A stretch of DNA of 29,549 nucleotides, from the NCBI GenBank assembly GCA_900547455.1, contig URGV01000026.1:1-29549 (forward strand). Direction: 5' to 3'. Shown here piece by piece: positions 7,458 to 15,300 of this stretch. The notes below the pieces were generated by a model. The model was not told where the DNA came from, ran no database searches, and saw only the letters and a program-made list of their open reading frames with translations. Made by a program: the position numbers and the translations under genes. This DNA is from an uncultured Oscillospiraceae bacterium. Lineage in GTDB: Bacteria > Bacillota > Clostridia > Oscillospirales > Ruminococcaceae. Position 1 is the stretch's first letter. Each line of letters opens with the position of its first letter.

Positions 7458-7505
7458 ATCGATATTGATCGATATCAAGATAGCACACAAATCGATGAAT
7501 GTCAA
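7458..7505 (-). promoter_or_regulatory. Promoter and ArsR-type operator of the ArsR-CobW operon
   Basis: On the minus strand, a -35 TTGACA (7505-7500) and a -10 TATCTT (7482-7477) are 17 bp apart. Two ATCGAT boxes four bases apart (7458-7473) lie just downstream of the -10, overlapped by the TTGAT/ATCAA inverted repeat (7465-7478). A third ATCGAT (7491-7496) is inside the spacer. This arrangement fits autorepression by the ArsR domain. Confidence 0.7.
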
Positions 7506-7515
7506 TATGTTGGCG

Positions 7516-7548
7516 AAAAAAGGAGCGGCAGATTTTTTCTGCCGCTCC
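7516..7548 (-). terminator. Intrinsic terminator after proC
   Basis: On the minus strand, an 11-bp stem (GGAGCGGCAG and its complement) with a short A-rich loop is followed by T6. It lies 13 bases past the proC stop and separates proC from the ArsR-CobW promoter. Confidence 0.85.
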
Positions 7549-7561
7549 ACAGTAGGGTGGA

Positions 7562-8347
7562 CTATTTTCCTTCGATCTCGTCGATGGCCCCGATGACCGC
7601 CCCGCGGAAGCCCGCCTTTTCCAGCGCGGAGACGCCGCGGATGGTGGTGCCGCCCGGCGAGCAGACCGCGTCCTTCATTGCCCCGGGATGGGTGCCGGTC
7701 TGCAGGTAGAGCTTGCCGGTGCCGCAGAGCATCTTGGCGGCGATGCGGTAGGAGGCGGCGCGGGTCAGGCCGTACTTGACGCCTGCGTCGCCCAGCGCCT
7801 CCAGGTACATGGCGGTGAAGGCCGGGGTGCAGCCGCTGAGCGTACCGGCGGCGGAGAGGTGGTTGGTGTCGATCATCTCGATGAGCGCGATGGGGCTGAA
7901 GAGCTGCTCAAACTGCGCAAACTCCTGCTCGCTCAGCGAGTGACTCTGCTCGCAGACAAAGATGCCTTCGCCCACCGCGACCGGGGTGTTGGGGACGGTG
8001 CAGATGCAGTGGGTGCCCTGCGGCAAAATCTGCTGGTAGCGTTCCAGCGTCCAGCCCGCCGCCACCGAGACGACCACCTTGCCTGCCAGCAGCTGCGCCA
8101 CCGGCGCCACCACCTGCTCGATGAGGTAGGGTTTGACCGCCAGGATGACCCAGTCGCTGTGCTCGACTACCTCCTGGGCGGTTGCCACCGGGTGGACGCC
8201 CAGCTCCCCGGCGGTGCGCTGCAGTTTGTCGAAATGCGCCGCACAGGCGTACATCTGGCTGCCCGGCAGCACGCCAGCCCCGATCAGTCCCTTGGCGATG
8301 GCCTGCGCCATGTTGCCGAATCCGACGAATCCGAGTTTGATTTCCAT
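7562..8347 (-). CDS. proC: Pyrroline-5-carboxylate reductase
   Basis: This 261-residue enzyme performs the last step of proline synthesis, NAD(P)H-dependent reduction of 1-pyrroline-5-carboxylate, in the cytosol. The N-terminal Rossmann fold carries GFVGFGNMAQAIAKG (6-20), VKP follows in the middle, and the C-terminal family signature HPGAMKDAVCSPGGTT is at about 220-235. The length is normal. GAGGAGA (8354-8360) lies 6 bases before the ATG. It appears monocistronic, with its own extended -10 promoter and terminator; proA and proB are not in the window. Confidence 0.96.
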   Translation of the reverse strand: MEIKLGFVGFGNMAQAIAKGLIGAGVLPGSQMYACAAHFDKLQRTAGELGVHPVATAQEVVEHSDWVILAVKPYLIEQVVAPVAQLLAGKVVVSVAAGWTLERYQQILPQGTHCICTVPNTPVAVGEGIFVCEQSHSLSEQEFAQFEQLFSPIALIEMIDTNHLSAAGTLSGCTPAFTAMYLEALGDAGVKYGLTRAASYRIAAKMLCGTGKLYLQTGTHPGAMKDAVCSPGGTTIRGVSALEKAGFRGAVIGAIDEIEGK

Positions 8348-8405
8348 AATGCTTCTCCTCGCTTTCCTGATGGGCAGCCGCAGGTTGCCAGCTGCCTTTT
8401 ACACC

Positions 8406-8414
8406 AGTATACCA
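8406..8414 (-). promoter_or_regulatory. Extended -10 promoter for proC
   Basis: On the minus strand, TGG followed by TATACT (8414-8406) forms an extended -10 element about 58 bases before the proC start. No good -35 is present at 17 bp. Confidence 0.5.
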
Positions 8415-8476
8415 GACAAATATGAAGAATTTGTGGATGAATCCGGACATGGGCGGGATTTTTTCAAAGGCTGTTT

Positions 8477-10576
8477 TTAACCGGCAGCCAGCAGGCGGAC
8501 AAGCTGCAGCAGGCCACAAAGCAAGAAGCCGATGGCGGTGGGCAGCAGGGCGGAGAGGGCGCACCAGCGCAGGCTGCTGGTCTCCTTGCGGATGGTGAGC
8601 AGGGTGGTGGAGCAGGGCCAGTGGAACAGGCACAGCACCATCATCGCCAGGGCGGTCCACACCGTCCACCCCTGGGAGAGCAGCAGGCTGTGCAGCTCGG
8701 TCAAGCCCACCTCGGTCAGGGCCGCGCTCTGCAGATAGCCCATCAGGATGAGGGGCAGGAAGATCTCGTTGGCCGGGAAGCTCAAAATCAGGGCGGTCAA
8801 AATCACCCCGTCGATGCCGAACAGCTGCGCGAAGGGGTCGAGCGCCGAACAGATCAGCCCCAGCAGCGTCTGTCCGCCGGCCGAGCAGTTTGCCAGCAGC
8901 CAGATCAGCAGCCCCGCCGGGGCGGCCACCGCGGCGGCGCGGCCCAGCACAAAGAGGGTGCGGTCCAGCACCGAGCGGACAATCACCTTGCCGATCTGGG
9001 GGCGGCGGTAGGGCGGCAGCTCCAGCGCAAAGGAGGAGGTCTTGCCTTTGAGCGCGGTTTTGGAGAGCAGCCAGGAGGAGAGGAAGGTGGCCAGAACCGA
9101 GAGGACGATCAGCCCGGTCAGCACCAGGGCGCGCAGCAGCGAGGAGCCGGCGACCTGCCCCACCACCACAAACATCGCAATCAATGAGATCAGGGTGGAG
9201 AAGCGGCCGTTGCAGGGCATCAGGCTGTTGGTCAGCACCGCAATCAGCCGCTCCCGCGGGGAGTCGATGATGCGGCAGCCGGTGACGCCCACCGCGTTGC
9301 ACCCCAGCCCCATGCACATGGTCAGCGCCTGCTTGCCGCAGGAGTTGGCCTTCTGGAAGCAGTGGTCGAGGTTGAAGGCGACGCGGGGCAGGTAGCCGAA
9401 ATCTTCCAGCAGGGTGAACAGCGGGAAAAAGATGGCCATCGGCGGCAGCATCACCGCCACCACCCAGCTGAGCACCCGCAACACCCCCTGCACCAGCATC
9501 TCGCACAGCCACTGCGGGGCGTGCAGCGAGAGCAGCAGAGCGGTCATCGGCCCTTCCAGCGAGGAGAGCGCCTTGGAGAGGATTGCCGAGGGGACATTTG
9601 CCCCGCTGATGGTCAGCCAGAGGATGCAGAACAACAAGAGCAGCATCACCGGCACGCCGGTTTTGGGGCTGAGGAAGAGGCGGTCGAGGCGGCGGTCCAG
9701 CTCCCGGCGGGGAGAGGGCGCGGCAAAGACGCAGGCCGCGCAGAGCTGTTCGGCGCGGCGCACCAGCGCGGTCACCGACCGGTCCAGCAGCGACTGCCGG
9801 GAATAGCCGCGTGTTTGCAGCTGCTCCTTCGCCAGCTCCAGCGCGCGGCGCACCTGCTCCTGCCGGGCAAGGTCAAAGCCCAAAAAGCCTTTCAGCGCGT
9901 CCAGGATGCCCTCGTCCGGGCAGAGCAGCCGCAGCGCCACCCAGCCGGCGGGCAGCGATTCGGGCAGGAGGGGGCGGAGGGCTTCGGCAAGATTTTGCAC
10001 CACCGGCTTCATGTCGCGGGGCAGGTGGGGCGGCTGGGGCGAGAGAGTTTTGCCGGATACTTCCCGGATGGCACAAAGCAGCTCTTCCAGCCCCTTTTTG
10101 TCCCGGGCGGTCATGCAGACGACCGGGATGCCGAGCTTTTGGGAGAGCAGCGTTGGGTCGATGTGAATCTGCTTTTTGCGCGCCTCGTCCATCAGGTTTA
10201 GGCACAACACGGCGCGGCCGGTGATCTCCAGCACCTGCAGCAGCAGGTTGAGCCCGCGCTCCAGACAGGTGGCGTCGCAGACCACCACCGCCGCGTCGTA
10301 CTGCTCAAAGCAGAGAAAATCCCGCGCCACCGCCTCCTCCGGCGAGTGGGCCATCAGCGAGTAGGTGCCGGGCAGGTCGACCAGCCGGAATTGTCCCGCC
10401 CCGTCCCGGCAGCTGCCGCTGGCCAGCGAGACGGTTTTGCCCGGCCAGTTGCCGGTGTGCTGGTGCATGCCGGTCAGGGCGTTGAAGATGGTGCTTTTGC
10501 CGACATTGGGGTTGCCGGCCAGGGCGACAGTGAGCGGCTTGGGAGAGGAGGCAGGGGAAAGGGAGGAAGGTTTCAT
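8477..10576 (-). CDS. feoB: Ferrous iron transporter FeoB
   Basis: This 699-residue inner-membrane Fe(II) transporter has an N-terminal G-protein domain followed by polytopic Gate domains. G1 is GNPNVGKS at 21-28, G3 is DLPG at 67-70 and G4 is NLMD at 127-130. A linker with the GTPase helical region runs to about residue 300; hydrophobic helices fill the rest, including the conserved MGLGCNAVGVTG segment. The length is normal for the family. It starts 15 bases after feoA, with a GA-rich ribosome-binding site. Its stop lies about 60 bases upstream of the proC promoter, and no strong terminator is visible between them. Confidence 0.96.
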   Translation of the reverse strand: MKPSSLSPASSPKPLTVALAGNPNVGKSTIFNALTGMHQHTGNWPGKTVSLASGSCRDGAGQFRLVDLPGTYSLMAHSPEEAVARDFLCFEQYDAAVVVCDATCLERGLNLLLQVLEITGRAVLCLNLMDEARKKQIHIDPTLLSQKLGIPVVCMTARDKKGLEELLCAIREVSGKTLSPQPPHLPRDMKPVVQNLAEALRPLLPESLPAGWVALRLLCPDEGILDALKGFLGFDLARQEQVRRALELAKEQLQTRGYSRQSLLDRSVTALVRRAEQLCAACVFAAPSPRRELDRRLDRLFLSPKTGVPVMLLLLFCILWLTISGANVPSAILSKALSSLEGPMTALLLSLHAPQWLCEMLVQGVLRVLSWVVAVMLPPMAIFFPLFTLLEDFGYLPRVAFNLDHCFQKANSCGKQALTMCMGLGCNAVGVTGCRIIDSPRERLIAVLTNSLMPCNGRFSTLISLIAMFVVVGQVAGSSLLRALVLTGLIVLSVLATFLSSWLLSKTALKGKTSSFALELPPYRRPQIGKVIVRSVLDRTLFVLGRAAAVAAPAGLLIWLLANCSAGGQTLLGLICSALDPFAQLFGIDGVILTALILSFPANEIFLPLILMGYLQSAALTEVGLTELHSLLLSQGWTVWTALAMMVLCLFHWPCSTTLLTIRKETSSLRWCALSALLPTAIGFLLCGLLQLVRLLAAG

Positions 10577-10591
10577 GGTGAGCCCTCCCCC

Positions 10592-10837
10592 TCACAGCAG
10601 CCGGACCAGAATCTGCTGGGAATCTTTGCTGCGCAGGGCGATCACCGCCCCGCGGATGAGGTAGGCGCAGGGGTCGCCGAAGGCGCTTTTTTGCAGGCAC
10701 TGGACAGCGGTCCCCTCAATCAGCCCCAGGTCCTGCAGGCGGCGGCGCATCTGTCCGGTGACGGACAGGCTGGATACCTGTCCCGACTGCCCTTCCCGCA
10801 GCTGGGAAAGGCAGCAGAAGGTTTGTGAAGACGGCAT
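10592..10837 (-). CDS. feoA: FeoA, small cytosolic partner of FeoB
   Basis: This 81-residue protein has an SH3-like FeoA domain: G-Q-S-G-Q-V near 16-21, the conserved RRRLQDLGLIEGT at about 31-43, and a final strand ILVRLL. FeoA proteins are thought to assist or regulate FeoB. AAAGGAG (10846-10852) lies 8 bases before the ATG. It is the first gene of the feoAB operon. No clear Fur or DtxR-type box is visible in the 160-base divergent gap upstream. Confidence 0.92.
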   Translation of the reverse strand: MPSSQTFCCLSQLREGQSGQVSSLSVTGQMRRRLQDLGLIEGTAVQCLQKSAFGDPCAYLIRGAVIALRSKDSQQILVRLL

Positions 10838-10946
10838 AACGATAACTCCTTTTGGATGAAGATCGGATGTACACAGGGCGCCCCTTGCACAGGATGGAAG
10901 GGCGCTGCTTTATTCTATTCCGCCCACAAAGAAGCTGTGTGCGCTC

Positions 10947-10975
10947 TGGACGGAGGGAGGATTTTATAGTATGAT
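10947..10975 (+). promoter_or_regulatory. Probable promoter for the GNAT gene
   Basis: The -35 TGGACG (10947-10952) and the -10 TATGAT (10970-10975) are 17 bp apart. The rest of the feoA/GNAT gap has a GCGCCC/GGGCGC inverted repeat but no clear regulator site. Confidence 0.5.
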
Positions 10976-10996
10976 GGTAAAAAAGGGGGAAGAAAG

Positions 10997-11491
10997 ATGA
11001 GACAACAGGAAAATCTGACCATCCGTCCGGTCGAAGAGCGGGACCTTGCCTTTTTGCAGCTGGCGCAGACGCAGGAGATGCGCGGACGATTTCAGGAGGC
11101 GCAGATGGAATCGATGGCGCGGCTGCGCAGCCAGTGGGAGAAGGACGGGATGCTCGGCTTACAGTTCCAGATGCTGATGGTGGAGCTGGAGGGGCAGCCG
11201 GTGGGCTTTGTGACCGCCTTTTTTGTCCGGGAAGGAATGGTTCGAGTGGGCATCCAGCTGGATGAGAACTGCCGGGGACAGCGGGTGGGCAGCCGGGCGT
11301 TTGCGCTGCTGCGGGACTATCTGCTTGAAAATTTCCCGCTGGTGCGGCTGGAGGCGGACACCGATGTGGACAACATTGCCGCACAGAAGATGCTGGAACG
11401 GTGCGGATTTCGGGCGGAGGGGGTGCTGCGCAAGTACCGCTTTCATCATGGAAGCTACCACGACAGCTATCTGTACAGCTATATCCGGTAA
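10997..11491 (+). CDS. GNAT-family N-acetyltransferase (RimJ/RimL-like)
   Basis: This 164-residue acetyltransferase has the acetyl-CoA pyrophosphate-binding loop CRGQRVGSRA (about 93-102). It is followed by DVDNIAAQKMLERCGFRAEGVLRK, the typical C-terminal half of RimJ/RimL-type GNATs acting on protein N-termini, antibiotics or small amines. The substrate is not predictable. A GGGGGAAGAAAG purine-rich stretch precedes the ATG. It is monocistronic, ending in a strong terminator. Confidence 0.85.
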   Translation: MRQQENLTIRPVEERDLAFLQLAQTQEMRGRFQEAQMESMARLRSQWEKDGMLGLQFQMLMVELEGQPVGFVTAFFVREGMVRVGIQLDENCRGQRVGSRAFALLRDYLLENFPLVRLEADTDVDNIAAQKMLERCGFRAEGVLRKYRFHHGSYHDSYLYSYIR

Positions 11492-11542
11492 AAAAAGGGA
11501 GCAGCCTGCACAATTTTTGGCGTGCGGGCCGCTCCCTTTTTT
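11492..11542 (+). terminator. Intrinsic terminator after the GNAT gene
   Basis: An A-rich/T-rich flanked long stem (AAAAAAGGGAGC with GCTCCCTTTTTT, plus inner GCCTGCAC/GTGCGGGC) ends in T6. Confidence 0.85.
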
Positions 11543-11581
11543 GCTTAGATGGAAAATAAAAACAAAATGTTAAGAAAGTGT

Positions 11582-11610
11582 TTGTAAAGTGATAAGAAAA
11601 CCGCTATAAT
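11582..11610 (+). promoter_or_regulatory. Sigma-A promoter for the NCS2 permease
   Basis: The -35 TTGTAA (11582-11587), a 17-bp spacer and a perfect -10 TATAAT (11605-11610). The leader of about 30 bases is too short for a purine riboswitch. Confidence 0.85.
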
Positions 11611-11646
11611 AAAAGGACACCAAAACGCGAAAAAAGGAGTATCACG

Positions 11647-12996
11647 ATGGCGAAAACACTTCCAAAAGAAAAGAACGTTTCGACCTCCAACATCTACCAG
11701 CTGGATGGACGGGTGCCGTTGGGAACGGCGATTCCCTTCGGCCTGCAGCATGTGCTGGCAATGTTTGTGGCGAACCTGACCCCGATCACCATGATCGGCG
11801 CGGCATCGGGACTGGACAGCGCGCAGATTGCGGTGCTGCTGCAGAACGCGATGTTTGTGGCGGGCATCGCGACGCTGATTCAGCTGTATCCGGTCTGGCG
11901 GGTCGGCTCGCGGCTGCCGATTGTCATGGGCGTCAGCTTCACCTTTGTCACCATTTTGAGCTATATCGGCGCCTCCTACGGCTACCAGACGGTGGTCGGC
12001 TCGGTGCTGGTGGGTGGCCTTATCGAGGGAACGCTCGGCCTGCTTGCCAAATACTGGCGGCGGATCATCACTCCGGTGGTGGCCGCTTCGGTGGTGACGG
12101 CCATCGGCTACTCGCTGTTCACCGTCGGCACCCGCTCGTTTGGCGGCGGCTACACCGAGGACTTCGGCTCGGCGCACAACCTGCTGCTGGGCACCATCAC
12201 CCTGGTCACCTGCCTTCTGTTTAACATCCTGGCCAAGGGTTACTTAAAGCAGCTCTCGGTGCTGGCGGGCCTGATTGTGGGCTATGTCGCGGCGCTCCTG
12301 ACCGGAGCGGTGGATTTAAGCCAGATCTTCTCCGGCGGCTTTGTCTCACTGCCGCGCCCGCTGCCGTACCTGCCGGAGTTTCATCTGGGCGCCATCGCCT
12401 CCACCACCATCATCTTTCTGGTCTCGGCGGCCGAGACGATCGGCGACAGCACGGCGGTGGTCTCCGGCGCGCTGGGACGGGAGATTGAGACCCGCGAGAT
12501 CAGCGGCTCGATTGCCTGCGACGGCTATGCCAGCGCCATCTCCGGCCTGTTTGGCTGCCCGCCGGTGACCTCCTTCAGCCAGAACGTGGGACTGATCAAC
12601 ATGACCGGCGTGGTCAACCGATTCACCATCATGACCGGCGCGGGCTGCATGATTCTGGCGGGATTGCTGCCGCCAATCGGCAACTTTTTTGCAAGCCTGC
12701 CCGAGTCGGTGCTGGGCGGCTGCACGCTGATGATGTTCGGCACCATTCTGGTCAGCGGCATCCAGATGATCTCCAAGGCCGGCTTCTCCCAGCGCAACGT
12801 CACCATTGTGGCGCTGTCGCTGGCCATCGGCATCGGCTTCACCTCCGCCAGCGAGACCCAGATCTGGAGCATCTTCCCGCAGGTGATTCAGGACGTCTTT
12901 GCGGCCAACTGCGTGGCGGTTGTGTTTGTGATGTCGATTGTGCTGAGCCTCATACTGCCAAAGAACATGGAGGTTCGCCCGCAGCAGGGCGAGTAA
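11647..12996 (+). CDS. NCS2-family nucleobase permease (xanthine/uracil type)
   Basis: This 449-residue proton-coupled nucleobase transporter has about 14 hydrophobic segments. Family motifs are visible: GLQHVLAMFVANLTP near the N-terminus (about 32-46), the SAAETIGDS segment with the binding-site Glu, and the signature SFSQNVGLINMTGVVNR. The closest groups by eye are the purine (xanthine/urate) and uracil permeases of Gram-positive bacteria; the substrate cannot be fixed. AAAGGAG (11633-11639) precedes the ATG by 7 bases. It is monocistronic and convergent with the next gene. Confidence 0.92.
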   Translation: MAKTLPKEKNVSTSNIYQLDGRVPLGTAIPFGLQHVLAMFVANLTPITMIGAASGLDSAQIAVLLQNAMFVAGIATLIQLYPVWRVGSRLPIVMGVSFTFVTILSYIGASYGYQTVVGSVLVGGLIEGTLGLLAKYWRRIITPVVAASVVTAIGYSLFTVGTRSFGGGYTEDFGSAHNLLLGTITLVTCLLFNILAKGYLKQLSVLAGLIVGYVAALLTGAVDLSQIFSGGFVSLPRPLPYLPEFHLGAIASTTIIFLVSAAETIGDSTAVVSGALGREIETREISGSIACDGYASAISGLFGCPPVTSFSQNVGLINMTGVVNRFTIMTGAGCMILAGLLPPIGNFFASLPESVLGGCTLMMFGTILVSGIQMISKAGFSQRNVTIVALSLAIGIGFTSASETQIWSIFPQVIQDVFAANCVAVVFVMSIVLSLILPKNMEVRPQQGE

Positions 12997-12997
12997 A

Positions 12998-13036
12998 GGG
13001 CAGCATTTTTAGGCGGACTTTTCGGAGGATGCTGCC
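12998..13036. terminator. Possible shared terminator stem
   Basis: GGCAGCAT (12999-13006) and ATGCTGCC (13029-13036) form an 8-bp stem with a 22-base loop that contains the stop codon of the minus-strand gene. T-runs are poor on both sides, so the assignment is weak. Confidence 0.3.
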
Positions 13037-13620
13037 TGCCCAAGGACAAAGTTGCTGAGAATAAACGAGCAGTCCTGCTCCGGGATGTCGGCGCGCAGGA
13101 TTGCCAGGGTGGATGGGTCGAGCTGTACGGTGCAGCTCGACCCATTTTCGATCAGCGGGAAGGTGAGCAGCACGGTGCCGTCCTCCTGGTTTGGGATTTC
13201 GATGTTCTGTCCGGCGCTTAAAGACTGCAGCACCTCCAGAAACATCCCCGCGCCCGACTGCTGGAACAGCTCGTCGGAGGGCACCGAGCAGTCCAGTCCC
13301 TTGTAGGAGAGGGAGACCTGACCATCCTGCACCGAGACACAGAAGCCGTCCAACGAAGGGGGAGAGGTGAACTGGAAGGTGCAGTCGCCGATGTAGCTCT
13401 GCTGGAAAGCGGCCTTGGCCTCAAAGTTGGCAAGGCGCATCTGCAGGTCCGCCGAGAAACTGCCGGAGAGGTTTGCGACGGCGCGGTTGAGGTCGAAGTC
13501 CTGCGCGCTGCCGGAAGGGTTGCGGCAGAACAGCAGGATGCCGCCTGCCAGCACCGCCAGCAAGACCAGCACCACAATCAGACGTTTGGGCACAAAAAAA
13601 CGGGACAACTTTTGCAGCAT
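13009..13620 (-). CDS. Membrane-anchored extracytoplasmic protein, LolA/YdcC-like by context, unknown
   Basis: This is a 203-residue protein with an N-terminal transmembrane anchor (about 13-32, after a KR pair) and an extracytoplasmic beta-rich region. Residues 45-190 alternate hydrophobic and polar residues (for example FSADLQMRLANFEAKAAF and CTVQLDPSTLAILRADI), as in LolA/DUF4367-type lipoproteins. AGGAGG lies 7 bases before the ATG, and the gene follows the NAD(P)H-hydrate repair gene after 72 bases on the same strand. In many Firmicutes a YdcC-type lipoprotein sits close to this repair gene and alr, which is why I suggest the link. I cannot confirm homology by eye. Confidence 0.6.
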   Translation of the reverse strand: MLQKLSRFFVPKRLIVVLVLLAVLAGGILLFCRNPSGSAQDFDLNRAVANLSGSFSADLQMRLANFEAKAAFQQSYIGDCTFQFTSPPSLDGFCVSVQDGQVSLSYKGLDCSVPSDELFQQSGAGMFLEVLQSLSAGQNIEIPNQEDGTVLLTFPLIENGSSCTVQLDPSTLAILRADIPEQDCSFILSNFVLGQAASSEKSA

Positions 13621-13692
13621 AAAACCGCCTCCTGTGAAAAGATGAGAGCGGATGGCAAAATGTCCCGTTTTTGTTTTCGCTTTTTTGAAAGA

Positions 13693-15201
13693 TTAGCGGA
13701 TGTGCTCCTTGAGCAGGCGGCCGAGATCGATGAGGATGTCGTCCGGCTGCATGAAGTATTCGCTCATCCGTTCGATGCAGCGGTCGGCGGCCGCGCCGTG
13801 CAGGTAAACCGCGCACACGGCAGCCTCAAACGGAGGCATCCCCTGGGAGATGAGCGAGGCCAGGATTCCGGTCAGCACATCGCCGCTGCCCGCCTTGGCA
13901 AGGCCGGGGTTGCCGGTCTGATTGATGAAGGTGGAGCCGTCCGGGGAGGAAATGATGGTGTGCGCGCCCTTGAGCACGATGGTGGCCTTGAGCTGCGCGG
14001 CCAGCTCCTGCGCGCACAGCAGCGGCGCCTTCTGGATCTCGCTGACCGAGGTGCGGCAGATTTTGGCCATCTCGCCGAAGTGCGGGGTCAGGATGACAGG
14101 ACATTTGGCATCCGCTACTATGGATATGTCCATGGCCAGGTTGTTTATGCCGTCGGCGTCGATGACCACCGGGCATTTGGCTAGGTAGAGCACCTCCTCC
14201 AAAATGCCGCGCTGGCGCTGGCCGGTGCCCATGCCGCAGCCGATGGAGATGGCGGATGCGCCGGTCAGCGCGCCGGCCACATCAGCAGCGGTCTCAATAA
14301 AGCAGAAGGGCGACTGCACCAGGCTGGGGGCGATGATGGGGTAGATGGCCTGCGGAACGCCGGTGACCACATAGCCCGCGCCGGAGCGCATGGCGGCGGT
14401 GGAGGAGAGGACGGCGGCTCCGGTGCAGCCGATGCCGCCGGCGATGTTGAGCAGCTTGCCGGTGGAGGTTTTGTGCGCGTCAGGCTGGCGCTGCGGGATG
14501 CGGGAGTAGACATAATCCTCGCCGGCGACAAAGTGGTTTTGCGCGACGCCCTCGTAGGAGAGGGAATCGATGCCGATCGGGGCGAGCGAAACCTGGCCGA
14601 GACCGGGCAGGTATTTGGGCAGCAGGTGGGCGGGCTTGTAGCTGTCAAAGGCGATGGTGAAGTCGGCGTTGACGGCGTCCTGGGCGGCCTCGCCGGTGTC
14701 GCAGTTGATGCCGCTGGGGATGTCCAGCGAAAAGACGGCGGCGATGGCCTCGTTGATCATCTGGGTGATCTGGCGGCGGCGAATGTCGATCTCCCCGTGA
14801 AATCCGCTGCCGTAGATGGCGTCGACGATGACGTCTACCTCGTCCATGGCGGCAGAGACCGCTTCCGGCTCGTCCTCAAAGGAAAAGACAGGCAGCTGCA
14901 TCGCGCGCACAAGGGAGAGCATCTGGATGGCGTCCGGGGTCTTGGGCTCGCCGTCGGCCAGCACGACGGTGACGTTGGCGCCCTGTTCACTCAGCTTGCG
15001 GGCGACCACAAAGCCGTCTCCGCCGTTGTTGCCCTTGCCGCAGAACACGACGCAGTTTAAGCCGGACACCGCGCGCAGCGTCTCAAGGATAAAGCGCGCG
15101 GCGGCGCAGCCCGCGTTTTCCATCAGGCGCAGGTAGCTCATCTGGTACTGGATCGAGTTTTGCTCGATCTGCTTCATCTGTTTGGAGGTTACAATCCTCA
15201 T
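13693..15201 (-). CDS. nnr: Bifunctional NAD(P)H-hydrate epimerase / ADP-dependent NAD(P)H-hydrate dehydratase
   Basis: This 502-residue metabolite-repair enzyme restores NAD(P)H from its hydrated R and S forms. The N-terminal YjeF epimerase domain (1-210) shows FCGKGNNGGDGFVVAR at about 53-68. The C-terminal ribokinase-like dehydratase domain (about 230-500) shows KTSTGKLLNIAGG, an ILTPHFGEMAKI segment and the catalytic GSGDVLTGIL at 438-447 (Asp441). Fusion of both activities in one chain is the common bacterial arrangement. AAAGGA lies about 9 bases before the ATG. The promoter overlaps the end of arsM upstream. Confidence 0.95.
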   Translation of the reverse strand: MRIVTSKQMKQIEQNSIQYQMSYLRLMENAGCAAARFILETLRAVSGLNCVVFCGKGNNGGDGFVVARKLSEQGANVTVVLADGEPKTPDAIQMLSLVRAMQLPVFSFEDEPEAVSAAMDEVDVIVDAIYGSGFHGEIDIRRRQITQMINEAIAAVFSLDIPSGINCDTGEAAQDAVNADFTIAFDSYKPAHLLPKYLPGLGQVSLAPIGIDSLSYEGVAQNHFVAGEDYVYSRIPQRQPDAHKTSTGKLLNIAGGIGCTGAAVLSSTAAMRSGAGYVVTGVPQAIYPIIAPSLVQSPFCFIETAADVAGALTGASAISIGCGMGTGQRQRGILEEVLYLAKCPVVIDADGINNLAMDISIVADAKCPVILTPHFGEMAKICRTSVSEIQKAPLLCAQELAAQLKATIVLKGAHTIISSPDGSTFINQTGNPGLAKAGSGDVLTGILASLISQGMPPFEAAVCAVYLHGAAADRCIERMSEYFMQPDDILIDLGRLLKEHIR

Positions 15202-15271
15202 GTGTTCATATCCTTTCTATCAAGGTCAATCCGCCGGATCAGCTGCCCGGCGTCAAAATGTTTCTGATTTG

Positions 15272-15300
15272 ATTATAGCAATTTTTGGCGGCATAAACAA
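15272..15300 (-). promoter_or_regulatory. Sigma-A promoter for the NAD(P)H-hydrate repair gene
   Basis: On the minus strand, the -10 TATAAT (15277-15272) is perfect and the -35 TTGTTT (15300-15295) is weak at 17 bp. The -10 contains the TAA stop codon of arsM (15275-15273). Confidence 0.65.

Noticed and set aside
7908..9512. 534-codon minus-strand frame across proC and feoB
   Set aside because: It overlaps two well-supported genes in another frame on the same strand and is Ala/Gly/Arg-rich nonsense.
11611..11646. Purine riboswitch before the NCS2 permease
   Set aside because: The predicted leader is only about 30 bases with no three-way junction.
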